Positions 24,648 through 33,303 of a stretch of 64,000 bases of DNA are shown in pieces; within the stretch, counting starts at the first letter, position 1; each line of letters starts with the position of its first letter. The notes beneath the pieces were generated by a model. The model searched no databases. It was not told where the DNA came from and saw nothing but the letters and a program-made list of their open reading frames with translations. The translations under genes and the position numbers were made by a program. The stretch comes from Flavobacterium album (lineage in GTDB: Bacteria > Bacteroidota > Bacteroidia > Flavobacteriales > Flavobacteriaceae). The stretch covers positions 943,001-1,007,000 of the forward strand of contig NZ_CP029186.1 of NCBI RefSeq assembly GCF_003096035.1, in the 5' to 3' direction.

Positions 24648-25423
24648 TGTTAGAGGCAACCAACATATCGTATGCACACCGCAAGTTTTCGATACTTGAG
24701 GGAATCGACATATCGGTCAATAACGGTGAATTGCTGGTTATCGTTGGCCCAAACGGTGCCGGCAAGAGCACGCTTTTAAGCCTTTTGGCAAACGAGTTTG
24801 GCAAAACCGAAAAGCCCGTCTTCTTTAAAAAGAAAACCTTTAAACAATGGGACGATAAGGAACTGGCGCACAACAAGGCCAAGTTCTCCCAAAGCAATAA
24901 TTCTGATATACCCTTATCAGTAAATGATGTGGTCATGATGGGCCGCTATCCCTATTTCCAGTCGGTACCGCATAAGGAAGACCTCGATGCCGTACAGAAA
25001 GCCATGCAGGAAACCGATGTGGCCGCACTTAAAGAACGCGATTACAACTCGCTATCCGGTGGGGAAAAGCAAAGGGTTCACCTGGCCCGCGTGATGTGCC
25101 AATTAGACAATGATGTGCAAAGCAAACTGGTGTTCCTTGATGAGCCGCTGAACAACCTCGACGTGCTTCACCAGCACCGCATACTGCATACCGTAAAGGA
25201 TTTTACCGAAAAGGGTAACACTGCCGTGATGGTACTGCACGACCTGAACCTCGCCGCACAATTTGCCGACAGGGTAATGCTCCTGAAAAAAGGGAAGATA
25301 GTGGCACATGATGTGCCCGATAAGGTCTTTACTAAAGAAATAATAAGCCGGGTGTACAACTTCCCGTGTACGATATGCCCCAACCCGGTCAACCAGAACC
25401 CGTTAATAATTTTTGGAATTTAA
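24647..25423 (+). CDS. hmuV: Heme ABC transporter ATP-binding protein (HmuV), 258 aa
   Basis: ATPase subunit with Walker A GPNGAGKST, a Q-loop region, signature LSGGEKQRV, Walker B LVFLDEPLNNLD and H-loop VLHDLNLAA, in the form usual for heme importers. ATG 24647 overlaps the hmuU stop by one base (TAATG), which indicates translational coupling. An in-frame upstream extension reads through hmuU and is rejected. Confidence 0.95.
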   Translation: MLEATNISYAHRKFSILEGIDISVNNGELLVIVGPNGAGKSTLLSLLANEFGKTEKPVFFKKKTFKQWDDKELAHNKAKFSQSNNSDIPLSVNDVVMMGRYPYFQSVPHKEDLDAVQKAMQETDVAALKERDYNSLSGGEKQRVHLARVMCQLDNDVQSKLVFLDEPLNNLDVLHQHRILHTVKDFTEKGNTAVMVLHDLNLAAQFADRVMLLKKGKIVAHDVPDKVFTKEIISRVYNFPCTICPNPVNQNPLIIFGI

Positions 25424-25435
25424 ATACACACAATA

Positions 25436-26473
25436 ATGGATACGACCACGAATACACTGAAATCACAGTGGGAGGCCCTGAAAGCCGAAAACCCGCACCT
25501 GAGGATACGCAATGGCGCCGAGCAGCTTGGCGTAAGCGAGGCTGAGCTCGTTGCTACAAGCATTGGCGAAACCGTAACGCGCCTTCGCCCGGAATTTGCC
25601 GCCATACTTACCGAAGTTGAGAAACTGGGTAAAGTAATGGGCCTGACCCGCAACGATGAGTGCGTGCACGAGCGCAAAGGCGTTTACCTTAACCCTGATT
25701 TCAGCAGCCCTTTTGCGGGATTGTTCGTGGGCGAGGATATCGACCTGCGTATTTTCCTTTCGCACTGGGACAAAGCCTATGCCGTATCTGAAACAAGCGA
25801 ACACGGAGACAGGAAAAGCCTTCAGTTCTTTGGGAAAGACGGCCTTGCCATCCACAAAATATATTTGACAAAAGACAGCAATACAAAAGCCTTCGATACA
25901 CTTGTTGAGCAGTTCATATCGGATAACCAAAGCCAGGGCGAAACTACAGTGGAAGTTCCGCTTATCATTGACGAGAAGCCGGATGCCGATATTGACGTGG
26001 CGGGTTTCCGGGAAGCATGGAGCGGCCTGAAAGACACGCACGCGTTCTTCGGGATGCTGAAGAAGTTTGGCGTTACCCGTACGCAGGCGCTTCGCCTTGC
26101 ACCGAATGAGCATTTTGCAAAGAAAGTGGACAATGAAGCTGTAGTAAGGATGCTGGAAGGCGCTGCCGAAAGAAAGCTGCCTATCATGTGTTTTGTGGGC
26201 AACCGCGGCAACATCCAGATACATACCGGCCTGGTACGCAAAACCATGTGGCACAACCAGTGGTTCAACGTTATGGACCCGGACTTCAACCTTCATCTTG
26301 ACACCAGCAAGATCTCACAAACGTGGATAGTACGTAAGCCTACTGAGGATGGTGATGTTACTGCCCTTGAGGTATTCAACGAAATGGGAGAGATTATCGT
26401 TCAGTTCTTCGGCAAAAGGAAGCCGGGCATCCCTGAGCTTCAGGAATGGAGGGATTTGGTAGCTTCTTTATAA
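25436..26473 (+). CDS. hmuS: Hemin-degrading factor HmuS/ChuS family, 345 aa
   Basis: A cytosolic protein made of two homologous halves (about 10-160 and 190-340) as in HemS/ChuS: each half has the pattern LGVSEAELVAT.../FGVTRTQALRLAP and a strand pair ending GNRGNIQIHTG. It should bind incoming heme and take part in its breakdown or transfer. It lies 12 bases after hmuV and closes the operon, followed by a terminator. Conserved His candidates for heme binding are present (for example CVHERKG and IQIHTG), but the exact ligand is not assigned. Confidence 0.93.
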   Translation: MDTTTNTLKSQWEALKAENPHLRIRNGAEQLGVSEAELVATSIGETVTRLRPEFAAILTEVEKLGKVMGLTRNDECVHERKGVYLNPDFSSPFAGLFVGEDIDLRIFLSHWDKAYAVSETSEHGDRKSLQFFGKDGLAIHKIYLTKDSNTKAFDTLVEQFISDNQSQGETTVEVPLIIDEKPDADIDVAGFREAWSGLKDTHAFFGMLKKFGVTRTQALRLAPNEHFAKKVDNEAVVRMLEGAAERKLPIMCFVGNRGNIQIHTGLVRKTMWHNQWFNVMDPDFNLHLDTSKISQTWIVRKPTEDGDVTALEVFNEMGEIIVQFFGKRKPGIPELQEWRDLVASL

Positions 26474-26496
26474 TTGTGGTTATAATTGTTTTGTAA

Positions 26497-26525
26497 AGAG
26501 CCGTTCCGGAAGGGGCGGCTTTTGT
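26497..26525 (+). terminator. Terminator of the hmuTUVS operon
   Basis: AGCCGTTCC (26499-26507) pairs with GGGGCGGCT (26512-26520, two G-U pairs) across GGAA and is followed by TTTTG. Confidence 0.8.
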
Positions 26526-26534
26526 TTGTTTAAA

Positions 26535-26665
26535 TGGAACGCGAATGACACGGATCAGGCAGATTTACGCGGATTGTTCTGCAGACACAAAATTCATGCG
26601 TTTCAATTTTAACCACCCGCCCTGCGGGCGCCCCCTTTAAGGGAGGGGAGGAGCTTCACTCGGTG
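26535..26665. repeat. Dispersed-repeat fragments between hmuS and the DsbA-like gene
   Basis: 26537-26580 (AACGCGAATGACACGGAT and a repeat of ACGCGGATT) and 26612-26655 (CCGCCCTGCGGGCG, CCCTTTAAGGGAGGGG) look like two kinds of repeats common in Bacteroidota intergenic DNA. No gene is seen between 26526 and 26715. Confidence 0.5.
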
Positions 26666-26715
26666 GATTGACACGGTCTTTTAACCGCACAGGCCTTCCC
26701 AAAAAGAATAATTCA

Positions 26716-27414
26716 CTAACACTCCCCATCTACCCCACAGCTGTCACCTTCAATAACATCAAGGGGAGCATTGGCCTGCCGCCATTCGCCATACGACTTT
26801 TGAAGGACATCAAGGAACGCTTCGGCTTCCTGTGCGCCACTAATGGCATACTTGCGGTTGAAAACAAAAAACGGCACACCACGCACGCCTATATTGCGCG
26901 CTTCCTGAATATCCATCACCACGTCCTGGAAATAGGCTTCACCGCCCATGGCTTTGCCAAGCAGATCAGTATCCAGTCCAACAGAAGCGGCGATTTCGGT
27001 CAGCGTGGCGGCATCGTCAATGTTTTTGCCGTCGGTAAAGTAGGCTTTGAACAGCGCTTCCTTGGCTTCATTCTGCTTTCCGTGCTCTGCGGCAAAATGC
27101 AGCATACGGTGCGCGTTGAAGCTGTTGGCGGGAATCGCTTTATCAAGATTGTATTCGAGTCCGGTTTCAGCAGCCATCTTCGCTACATAATTGTTCATTT
27201 CTGTCGCTTCTTCAAGGGATATGCCTTTATGTTCGGCTAAGAATTGGTGCAGGTTTTTAGTGGGATCCGTAACCATTTCGGGCGAAAGGAGATAGCTCCT
27301 CCACTCTATTTCTACGTTTTCTTTTCCCTCAAAATTTTCGAGTGCCTGCTCAAAACGGCGTTTCCCTATATAGCAGAACGGACACATAATGTCGCTCCAT
27401 ATCTCAATTTTCAT
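26716..27414 (-). CDS. DsbA family oxidoreductase (FrnE/2-hydroxychromene isomerase-like), 232 aa
   Basis: Thioredoxin fold with a helical insertion. The active site is C11-P-F-C14 (IMCPFCYIGKR), followed by FEQALENF and the cis-Pro loop VRGVPFFVFN. No signal peptide, so it is cytosolic like FrnE. FrnE-type proteins are dithiol oxidoreductases linked to stress. The C-terminus (GDSCGVDGEC) carries two extra Cys. The frame extends to 27477, but ATG 27414 gives the conserved MKIEIWSDIMCPFC start and the -7 box lies at 27431-27438. It is convergent with hmuS. Any role in heme use is unproven. Confidence 0.9.
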   Translation of the reverse strand: MKIEIWSDIMCPFCYIGKRRFEQALENFEGKENVEIEWRSYLLSPEMVTDPTKNLHQFLAEHKGISLEEATEMNNYVAKMAAETGLEYNLDKAIPANSFNAHRMLHFAAEHGKQNEAKEALFKAYFTDGKNIDDAATLTEIAASVGLDTDLLGKAMGGEAYFQDVVMDIQEARNIGVRGVPFFVFNRKYAISGAQEAEAFLDVLQKSYGEWRQANAPLDVIEGDSCGVDGEC

Positions 27415-27430
27415 GGTATTGTATTTTAGG

Positions 27431-27438
27431 CAAAGGTA
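27431..27438 (-). promoter_or_regulatory. -7 promoter box of the DsbA-like gene
   Basis: Minus-strand TACCTTTG, 16 bases before ATG 27414. It overlaps the upstream in-frame extension, which supports the downstream start. Confidence 0.7.
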
Positions 27439-27473
27439 TTTATAAAAAGAAAAGGCACTACAGAAATTGAGAT

Positions 27474-28010
27474 TCAATCAATATACAGCGCTTCGTATTT
27501 CGCTGAAGCTATTTTGTCGTCCGTCATTACTATTTTCATAAGTTTTCCCCCTGCAAGGTCAGTAATATAAAATTCAGGCGATATCTCTTTAACATGCAAT
27601 AAATCCAGCAAGGCTTTTTTATCACTGCCAATATTGATGTTTCTCATTACATGTGTGCCGGGGTTGGCCAGGTAAGCTCCCACTATAAACCGCTTAGTTA
27701 CATTGCTGAACATCGTAATGGTATCGCTGAGTTTAAAGAAGCGATAAACCGTATCAGTTACTTTTTCATTATATCTGTTTTTGTCCGTTTTAAAATCCGA
27801 AGTATAGGATAAGTAATCCGAATTTTTCAAATTGAACTGTTCATGAAATTCATCCATAATTTCATTGTTTACTATTGTATCAAGGGACTTAAATTCTATT
27901 TTTTTGTAAGTGGCTTCCGAATTTGTCTTCTCAACAGGGTGTTTTTCTTTTCCGCACGAAAGTATTAACATTGAAAGGCTTGACAGTAGTATTGATCTTA
28001 TGTTTTTCAT
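27474..28010 (-). CDS. Hypothetical lipoprotein, 178 aa
   Basis: It has a lipoprotein signal (MKNIRSILLSSLSMLILSCGKEK, Cys19). The mature part is hydrophilic, with KIEFKSLDTIVNNEIMDEFHEQF and a C-terminal block (LLDLLHVKEISPEFYITDLAGGKLMKIVM) with no family I recognise. It has its own -7 box just upstream, where the HmuY terminator ends, so it may be separate from the hmuRY unit. Composition is a little more AT-rich than its neighbours. Confidence 0.75.
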   Translation of the reverse strand: MKNIRSILLSSLSMLILSCGKEKHPVEKTNSEATYKKIEFKSLDTIVNNEIMDEFHEQFNLKNSDYLSYTSDFKTDKNRYNEKVTDTVYRFFKLSDTITMFSNVTKRFIVGAYLANPGTHVMRNINIGSDKKALLDLLHVKEISPEFYITDLAGGKLMKIVMTDDKIASAKYEALYID

Positions 28011-28038
28011 ATTTTTAAATACATTATTGTATCGATTT

Positions 28039-28046
28039 CAAATATA
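28039..28046 (-). promoter_or_regulatory. -7 promoter box of the 178-aa lipoprotein gene
   Basis: Minus-strand TATATTTG, formed partly by the T-run of the preceding terminator; 28 bases before the ATG. Confidence 0.6.
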
Positions 28047-28082
28047 AAAAAATCCCGGAAGCCATAAACGCCTTCCGGGATC
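28044..28082 (-). terminator. Terminator of the hmuR-hmuY unit
   Basis: Minus strand: ATCCCGGAAGG..CTTCCGGGAT stem followed by a T-run (A-run on plus at 28046-28052). Confidence 0.9.
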
Positions 28083-28112
28083 GGGGTAACAATAAACAAC
28101 TAATTTAAACTC

Positions 28113-29180
28113 TTATTGCAACAGCGCGTACCGGAACACCGGAAAGCCCCTGTGCCCATCGGCGCTTAGCATGGAAAGGAATTTGATCTTATAATAGTTG
28201 CCGTCGCTGTCCTGGAGCACAAAGAAAACATCGTTGTACACCTGTACCGGGAGCACATTCCTCCAGTTGGCACCTATGGCCCTCTGGTCGCTGCTAAAGG
28301 CAAAATCGCCGGTATTCAGCGCATTTATTGAAAAAGCATCAAAAGCCGCGCTGTCGCCCTGTATCATTACAGCTTTAACACCTGCCTTACTGTTAATCAC
28401 TACATAATCCGAAAAAAAATACGCACCAAACGATTGCGTCCCCTGAAACACCTCATTGGTAAACGTGGTAAAGTTCATGTCCCACTTGTCTTTTTCCGGC
28501 TCGGCATGTACCGTAGCCCCGGTGGTAAGGCTAAAGAAAATATGGTTATAAGCGGCATTTTTTGTGATGCTTACTTCTGTCGCAGTACTGGCTTCAAGGT
28601 CGGCATACTGTAGCTTGTAGCCGCTGCCGTCTTTCCATACTTTTACTTTTTTCCAGCCCCTTGGGTCGCCCGCCACGTTCGATACGCCAGGATCCGGCAT
28701 GGTGGTTGGTACCTGGCTGCCCAGGTTTACAAGGTATACCTTGGCCGCAGCCTCACTCGTTGCAAGGTTGCCAAAAGCCGTTTGCGCAAGCTGCCCGTTG
28801 GGGTGGTCGATATAGTTCATGTTCGTTGCATCAAAAGTCCCTACAGCTACCGATGAATCTTCCTCCTGTGGCAGGCTGATATCGGTTGTTTCAAGCGGTT
28901 TTACAGCCATTTTCATCGACCCGTTTATTACAACACGAAAATCGTCACCACAATAAAACCCAAGATCCCAGCTGTTGCGCGCCACTTCCTTGGTTTCCTC
29001 GCTGCTCAGGTCGATATATACCTGGTTCGGCTGATTGGGCCCACCGATATTTAACGGGTGTTCAGCTGTACCGAATATTGTCCCTCCGGATATCTGTTCG
29101 ATCGGCGCTATGTTACTGTCATCGTCCCCACACGAAATGAGTACCAGAAAAGCCAGCGGAAGTATAAATAATTTCTTCAT
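28113..29180 (-). CDS. hmuY: HmuY family heme-binding lipoprotein, 355 aa
   Basis: It has a lipoprotein signal (MKKLFILPLAFLVLISCGDDD, Cys17), then the HmuY start pattern VYIDLSSEETKEVARNSWDLGFYCGDDFRVVINGSMKMAVKPLETTDI. HmuY in Porphyromonas gingivalis is a surface hemophore that takes heme from host proteins and gives it to the receptor HmuR. The C-terminal FKIKFLSML...GHRGFPVFRYALLQ ends as in other flavobacterial HmuY proteins. It lies 10 bases downstream of the TonB receptor gene, forming an hmuR-hmuY operon. It is longer than P. gingivalis HmuY (~216 aa), as is usual in Flavobacteriia. Confidence 0.92.
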   Translation of the reverse strand: MKKLFILPLAFLVLISCGDDDSNIAPIEQISGGTIFGTAEHPLNIGGPNQPNQVYIDLSSEETKEVARNSWDLGFYCGDDFRVVINGSMKMAVKPLETTDISLPQEEDSSVAVGTFDATNMNYIDHPNGQLAQTAFGNLATSEAAAKVYLVNLGSQVPTTMPDPGVSNVAGDPRGWKKVKVWKDGSGYKLQYADLEASTATEVSITKNAAYNHIFFSLTTGATVHAEPEKDKWDMNFTTFTNEVFQGTQSFGAYFFSDYVVINSKAGVKAVMIQGDSAAFDAFSINALNTGDFAFSSDQRAIGANWRNVLPVQVYNDVFFVLQDSDGNYYKIKFLSMLSADGHRGFPVFRYALLQ

Positions 29181-29190
29181 TGGATAATAT

Positions 29191-31344
29191 TTAAAAGTTG
29201 AGATTGTAGGTAAGTTTTAAAAAGTAAGAACGCCCATAGCCCATAGAAATGCTGCTGCTTCCGGCATCGTGGGCACCGCCGGCCGCCACATTCGATCGTA
29301 TATTCACCACATTCAGCAGGTTGCGCCCGCCCAGCGTGGCATCCAGCTTTCCGCCAAAGAATCCTTTTTTAATTGAGGCATCCATCAGCCCGAACGATTC
29401 GATCTCCTGTAATACGAATTGCGATTGCCCGTTTACCGAAGTTTCCATAAACTGCTGCTGCCTGCCATTGATCTTGTAATACAGCGAGAATACAGTATTC
29501 CATTTTGGTACCGTGTAGGCAATATTAGTATTGAATTGCACGGTGTGCAGGAACTTATCATCTGATACGGCAGTGCCGGAATTGATCTTCTTAGATATGG
29601 CCAAAAAAGCTACACCCGCTTTCACCTGCCAGTTGCCGTAATTGAACTGGTGTGTGGTGGCAATGTTCCACATTTTGTACTTGTCGATGTTGATGTACTT
29701 GTATTTCCAACTGGGTACGGTCTCCGTGAGCACCAGCTCTATACGGTCGTCAACTTCCATATAGTTTGCAGTCAGGCTATTAATAAGCTGTAGCCCTGAA
29801 CTAAAAAAAGTCGTTTTCTTAAGGCTGGCTTCATAGGAATTGCCTGTTTCAGGTATGAGGTCCCGGTTGCCCTGCACATTGTGGTTGGAATCCACAAAAT
29901 AGGTATAAAGCTCATCGTAATTCGGCGTTCGGTACGACCTGCCGTAAGAAGTCCGCGCCTCTATGCCGTGGTCGAACAAATAGCGCAACCCCATAGATGC
30001 CGACCACTGGTCCTCAAATTTCGACTGGAAGGAATAACGGAAACCCGGACGGAAGGATAACCTTTCGGTCACGCCGAATTCAGCTGCCGTAAAAACATCG
30101 TAGTTCTCAAGCCTTTGCTTGATATTGCCATCGCCCGCACCACCCACAAAAAGCCCGGAAGCTGCGGAGTTGTAGCCATTGGTGTTCACCAATTCATAGC
30201 CTACCTGCAGGTCGTATTTTTTATTAGCGAAGAAATTGCCTAACGTACCTGTAGAATAAACCACTTCAGTATCCTGGTAGGTCGATCTGGCATGGTTGGT
30301 TTCCTGCCCTGTCTGGATGTAATAGTTGAACTGTTCCAGGTCGCGGGTCTGCCTTTGGTGAGAAAGCGAAACGTTATAATCCATCGTGCCTAACAACTTA
30401 CCTGTCGCATTCAGGTGGTGGTAGAATTTTTCGGTGAAAAAATTCCTGTCACGTGAGAACAGTAGTATGCCTGTACCCGGTACGACCTGGCTTTCTACGA
30501 TGGGATTATAGAAATCTATCTTCTCGTTGAAATAATCGAACTTATAGAACAGCCTGAAGTTACCTTTTTGGTAGCGGACGAGCGCATTAGTAAAATACTG
30601 TTCCTTCGGCAGCCAACTAAAACCACGGTTCTGCTGCGGGCTATTGACATCGTAATCGGTGTAGTCGCGGCCTCCCCTTTCGTCTTGAAATCCGGTAAAG
30701 TCATTTCGGTTACCGCCTACCGACACGTACCAGTTCTCATTGATGCTGTATGCGGCCCTCAGGGCTTGTATATGGCGGCCTTTGCCTGCAAACGGTGCAT
30801 ACTCATCACCTATGGTCTCTTCCTGCGCTGTAGCGCCTAATTCCCATTTGTTCTTCGATGATTTTTTGGTGATGATGTTGATGATCCCGCTTACGGCGTT
30901 GGCACCGTGGGTTACGCCCATTGCGCCTTCGATGATCTCAATGTGGTCGATGTCATCAAGGTTGATTTGTGTGAGGTCGATATTATTACCCAGGCCGGTA
31001 TCGCTTACGAGAGGAATATTATCGATAAGTATCTTCAGGTACTGCCCGTCGAGCCCGAACATGGACACAGTAGAACGGCCTTCGGCACTGTTGGGCTGCA
31101 CCATGATATTGAGGTACTGGTTGAGCACATCGGCAAGGTTGTTGGCGGCCTGACGCTGAATATCCTCCCTCGTAATCACCCGTACATTGAATACCGATTT
31201 CTTTATGGATTGCGGCTCAATCTGGCCTGTTATTACCACTTCGTCCATTTGGGTGGATTTGATGGTATCGGGTACGGTTTGGGCTGAGGAGATAAAGCCT
31301 GTAAACAGAAGTAGTGATAAAATTAGTTTTGTGCCGTTTTGCAT
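29191..31344 (-). CDS. hmuR: TonB-dependent heme receptor (HmuR-like), 717 aa
   Basis: Outer-membrane receptor with a signal peptide (cleavage after FISSAQ), TonB box region (TQMDEVVITG), plug domain (about 30-150; VRVITREDIQRQAANNLADVLNQ, IDHIEIIEGAMGVTHGANAVSGIINIITKK) and a 22-strand barrel ending YFLKLTYNLNF. The segment YGRSYRTPNYDELYTYFVDSN and NRDLIPE corresponds to the FRAP/NPNL heme-receptor region. With HmuY downstream and HmuTUVS nearby, heme import is the likely role. The promoter carries two iron-box-like sites. It follows sufD on the same strand, with a 182-bp gap. Confidence 0.92.
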   Translation of the reverse strand: MQNGTKLILSLLLFTGFISSAQTVPDTIKSTQMDEVVITGQIEPQSIKKSVFNVRVITREDIQRQAANNLADVLNQYLNIMVQPNSAEGRSTVSMFGLDGQYLKILIDNIPLVSDTGLGNNIDLTQINLDDIDHIEIIEGAMGVTHGANAVSGIINIITKKSSKNKWELGATAQEETIGDEYAPFAGKGRHIQALRAAYSINENWYVSVGGNRNDFTGFQDERGGRDYTDYDVNSPQQNRGFSWLPKEQYFTNALVRYQKGNFRLFYKFDYFNEKIDFYNPIVESQVVPGTGILLFSRDRNFFTEKFYHHLNATGKLLGTMDYNVSLSHQRQTRDLEQFNYYIQTGQETNHARSTYQDTEVVYSTGTLGNFFANKKYDLQVGYELVNTNGYNSAASGLFVGGAGDGNIKQRLENYDVFTAAEFGVTERLSFRPGFRYSFQSKFEDQWSASMGLRYLFDHGIEARTSYGRSYRTPNYDELYTYFVDSNHNVQGNRDLIPETGNSYEASLKKTTFFSSGLQLINSLTANYMEVDDRIELVLTETVPSWKYKYINIDKYKMWNIATTHQFNYGNWQVKAGVAFLAISKKINSGTAVSDDKFLHTVQFNTNIAYTVPKWNTVFSLYYKINGRQQQFMETSVNGQSQFVLQEIESFGLMDASIKKGFFGGKLDATLGGRNLLNVVNIRSNVAAGGAHDAGSSSISMGYGRSYFLKLTYNLNF

Positions 31345-31352
31345 CCGGAATA

Positions 31353-31371
31353 ACTTAGATTGATTCTAAAT
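31353..31371 (+). promoter_or_regulatory. Candidate iron-regulator box O1 at hmuR
   Basis: ACTTAGATTGATTCTAAAT, a near palindrome (ACTTAGA/TCTAAAT), lies between the -7 box and the hmuR ATG. It differs from the suf operon site by four positions, all transitions. Confidence 0.65.
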
Positions 31372-31373
31372 TG

Positions 31374-31404
31374 CAAAACTAACCGCAACATCCTTTATAT
31401 GCAA
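31374..31404 (-). promoter_or_regulatory. Promoter of hmuR
   Basis: Minus strand: TTG (31402-31404), 20-base spacer, TAGTTTTG (31374-31381). Confidence 0.85.
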
Positions 31405-31407
31405 ATT

Positions 31408-31426
31408 ATTTTTATTAAATCTAAAT
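31408..31426 (-). promoter_or_regulatory. Candidate iron-regulator box O2 at hmuR
   Basis: Minus-strand ATTTAGATTTAATAAAAAT, just upstream of the -33 TTG. It matches the hmuT site in 18 of 19 positions. The wider segment AAATCT-AAATA-AGATTT is also symmetrical. Confidence 0.6.
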
Positions 31427-31477
31427 AAGATTTTATAATTAAGTATGCTTGTTACAAATCAGGTGCGGTAACAAAGA

Positions 31478-31504
31478 AAATGGCTGCCTTTTCAGGACAG
31501 CCGT
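31478..31504 (-). terminator. Probable terminator after sufD
   Basis: Minus strand: GGCTGTCCT / AGGCAGCC hairpin with one bulge, followed by ATTTTCTTTG. It ends the upstream suf transcript before hmuR. Confidence 0.6.
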
Positions 31505-31526
31505 TGTAGTATATTGCTGATAATAA

Positions 31527-32843
31527 TTACAAGTCAAAACCCATATTCACGCCAAGCTTGGATGCTATGAGTTTGGTTATCCTGCTCTTTAATTCCGGTA
31601 TCCTGATGCTTTCAATAACCTCATTGCTGAAGGCATACATTAATAATGCCTTGGCTTCCTTTTTAGGGATACCGCGCGACTGCATGTAAAACATGGCTTT
31701 CTCATCCAGCTGGCCAATGGTACAGCCATGGGAGCACTTCACATCGTCTGCGAAAATTTCCAGCTGTGGCTTGGCATTGATAGAAGCCTTTTCGTTGAGG
31801 AGTATGTTGTTATTTTGCTGGAAAGCGTCCGTTTTCTGGGCTTCTTTCTCCACATAAATCTTCCCGTTGAAAACCCCGGTCGAATTACCATCGAAAATAC
31901 CTTTGTAATTCTGGTGGCTTTCGCAGTTTGGCGTAGCATGGCGCACTAAAGTATAATGGTCAACCAATTGCTTATCGCCAATAATAGTGATGCCTTTCAG
32001 CGTGCTTTCAATACGTTCGCCCTGGTGGTAAAAATTCAGGTTGTTGCGGGTAATGTTCCCCCCGAAAGAAAAAGTATGCACAGAAGCATTGCTTTGGCCT
32101 TTCTGGGCTATGTAGGTATTGTCTATCAGGTTGGCTGACTGAACATCGTTCTGTATCTTGTAATAATCCGCAATGGCTCGTTCCTGCACGAATATCTCGG
32201 TAACGGAGTTCGTCAGTACCGGATTGCTGTTGAGGCTCTGGTGGCGCTCAATGATCTGTACCTGGGAGTTCTTGCCCACAATGATAAGGTTGCGGGGCTG
32301 CACCATCAGCGCGGCCTCGTTCCCAGTTGAGAGGTACATAATCTCGATAGGCTTGTCGGCCACCTTGTTTTTCGGGATGTTTATGTAAGCTCCTTCGCTG
32401 GCGAAAGCCGTATTGAGGGAAGTAAGGCTGTCCTGCGTGTTGGCGATCTTATTGAAATACGTGTCGATAACTTCCTTGTATTTGGGCTTTGTAAGTGCCG
32501 AAGACATAAGGCATACGTCAAGTCCGTCATGTGTTGTAGACGAAAGGAACGAACTGAACACACCATCGATAAAAACTACTTTGTAGGTATCGATCTCGTG
32601 CAGGAAGTACTTTTTTACATCCGTAAAATTGATGTTATTTTCCTGTTTTGGGAATACGCTGAAATCGTTCTTCAGTACTGCGTTCAGCGATGTATATTTC
32701 CAGGCCTCTTCCTTTTTGGTAGGAAAGCCTTTCGTTTCAAATGTCTTCAGGGCTTCAGTGCGCATGTCGTGCAACTCGGTGTTCACATCTACACGCTCTT
32801 CGAAAGCCATGAAAGAGGACAGCAGTTTTTCTTTTAGTTCCAT
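31527..32843 (-). CDS. sufD: Fe-S cluster assembly protein SufD, 438 aa
   Basis: SufD is part of the SufB-SufC2-SufD scaffold on which Fe-S clusters are built. The N-terminal helical part (RTEALKTFETKGFPTKKEEAWKYTSL) and the beta-helix core are typical. The conserved VKCSHGCTIGQLDEKAMFYMQSRGI holds the His that in E. coli SufD (H360) is needed for assembly. Length is normal. Its ATG follows an AACCTGA heptamer repeat leader. In other flavobacteria sufS would follow directly; here an 8.9-kb heme block intervenes. Confidence 0.96.
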   Translation of the reverse strand: MELKEKLLSSFMAFEERVDVNTELHDMRTEALKTFETKGFPTKKEEAWKYTSLNAVLKNDFSVFPKQENNINFTDVKKYFLHEIDTYKVVFIDGVFSSFLSSTTHDGLDVCLMSSALTKPKYKEVIDTYFNKIANTQDSLTSLNTAFASEGAYINIPKNKVADKPIEIMYLSTGNEAALMVQPRNLIIVGKNSQVQIIERHQSLNSNPVLTNSVTEIFVQERAIADYYKIQNDVQSANLIDNTYIAQKGQSNASVHTFSFGGNITRNNLNFYHQGERIESTLKGITIIGDKQLVDHYTLVRHATPNCESHQNYKGIFDGNSTGVFNGKIYVEKEAQKTDAFQQNNNILLNEKASINAKPQLEIFADDVKCSHGCTIGQLDEKAMFYMQSRGIPKKEAKALLMYAFSNEVIESIRIPELKSRITKLIASKLGVNMGFDL

Positions 32844-32847
32844 AATA

Positions 32848-32872
32848 GTTTCAGGTTTCAGGTTTCAGGTTG
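32848..32872 (+). repeat. Heptamer repeat arm upstream of sufD (three TTTCAGG units)
   Basis: Three tandem units of TTTCAGG, followed by TTGCTCACTCA. On the minus strand this reads AACCTGA repeats directly before the sufD ATG. It is the inverted partner of the arm at 33304-33327. Confidence 0.75.
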
Positions 32873-32887
32873 CTCACTCAGGCGGAG

Positions 32888-33277
32888 CTACTGGAACTTG
32901 TTTCCTTTATAGTCTTTTTTGTTGAGATAAGTTATGAAATTACTTATCCTTCCACTTAATTTTTCGTAATCTGTTTTTAGGGTTTCTAATTTCTGGGCAT
33001 CAATGTATCCACAATCATAAACCCTGTAGAGCTGCGACCTGGCTTCTCCCGCAGAACCTTTTGCAATAGAAAGGAATTGCCTGAACTCCATATTGCCATC
33101 CCTCTCAAATCCTTCAGCAATGTTATCCATGACAGAACCTGAAGAATCTTTTATCTGTGCCTTTAATTTAAAATCCGTTTTAAGGTCAGTCTCAATAGAA
33201 AGTATGTGGATTTCTTTAGCTAAGCGCCGTGCTTCCTGCCAAATTTCCAAATCTTCGAACCTGTTTATTGTCGCCAT
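32888..33277 (-). CDS. Four-helix bundle protein (23S rRNA intervening-sequence protein family), 129 aa
   Basis: It belongs to the S23/four-helix bundle family: FEDLEIWQEARRLAKEIH start, AQIKDSSGSVMDNIAEGFER, EFRQFLSIAKGSAGEARSQLYR and KLSGRISNFITYLNKK. These proteins are often encoded in 23S rRNA intervening sequences or in repeat-rich intergenic DNA of Bacteroidota; their role is not known. This copy sits between sufC and sufD, bracketed by inverted GTTTCAGG-type repeats, and does not belong to the SUF pathway. It is most likely a later insertion. Confidence 0.93.
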   Translation of the reverse strand: MATINRFEDLEIWQEARRLAKEIHILSIETDLKTDFKLKAQIKDSSGSVMDNIAEGFERDGNMEFRQFLSIAKGSAGEARSQLYRVYDCGYIDAQKLETLKTDYEKLSGRISNFITYLNKKDYKGNKFQ

Positions 33278-33303
33278 AGATTATTCACACAAAACTTTCA
33301 AAA

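Noticed and set aside
25463..26296. 277-residue open frame antisense to hmuS
   Set aside because: No recognisable domain, and fully covered by hmuS.
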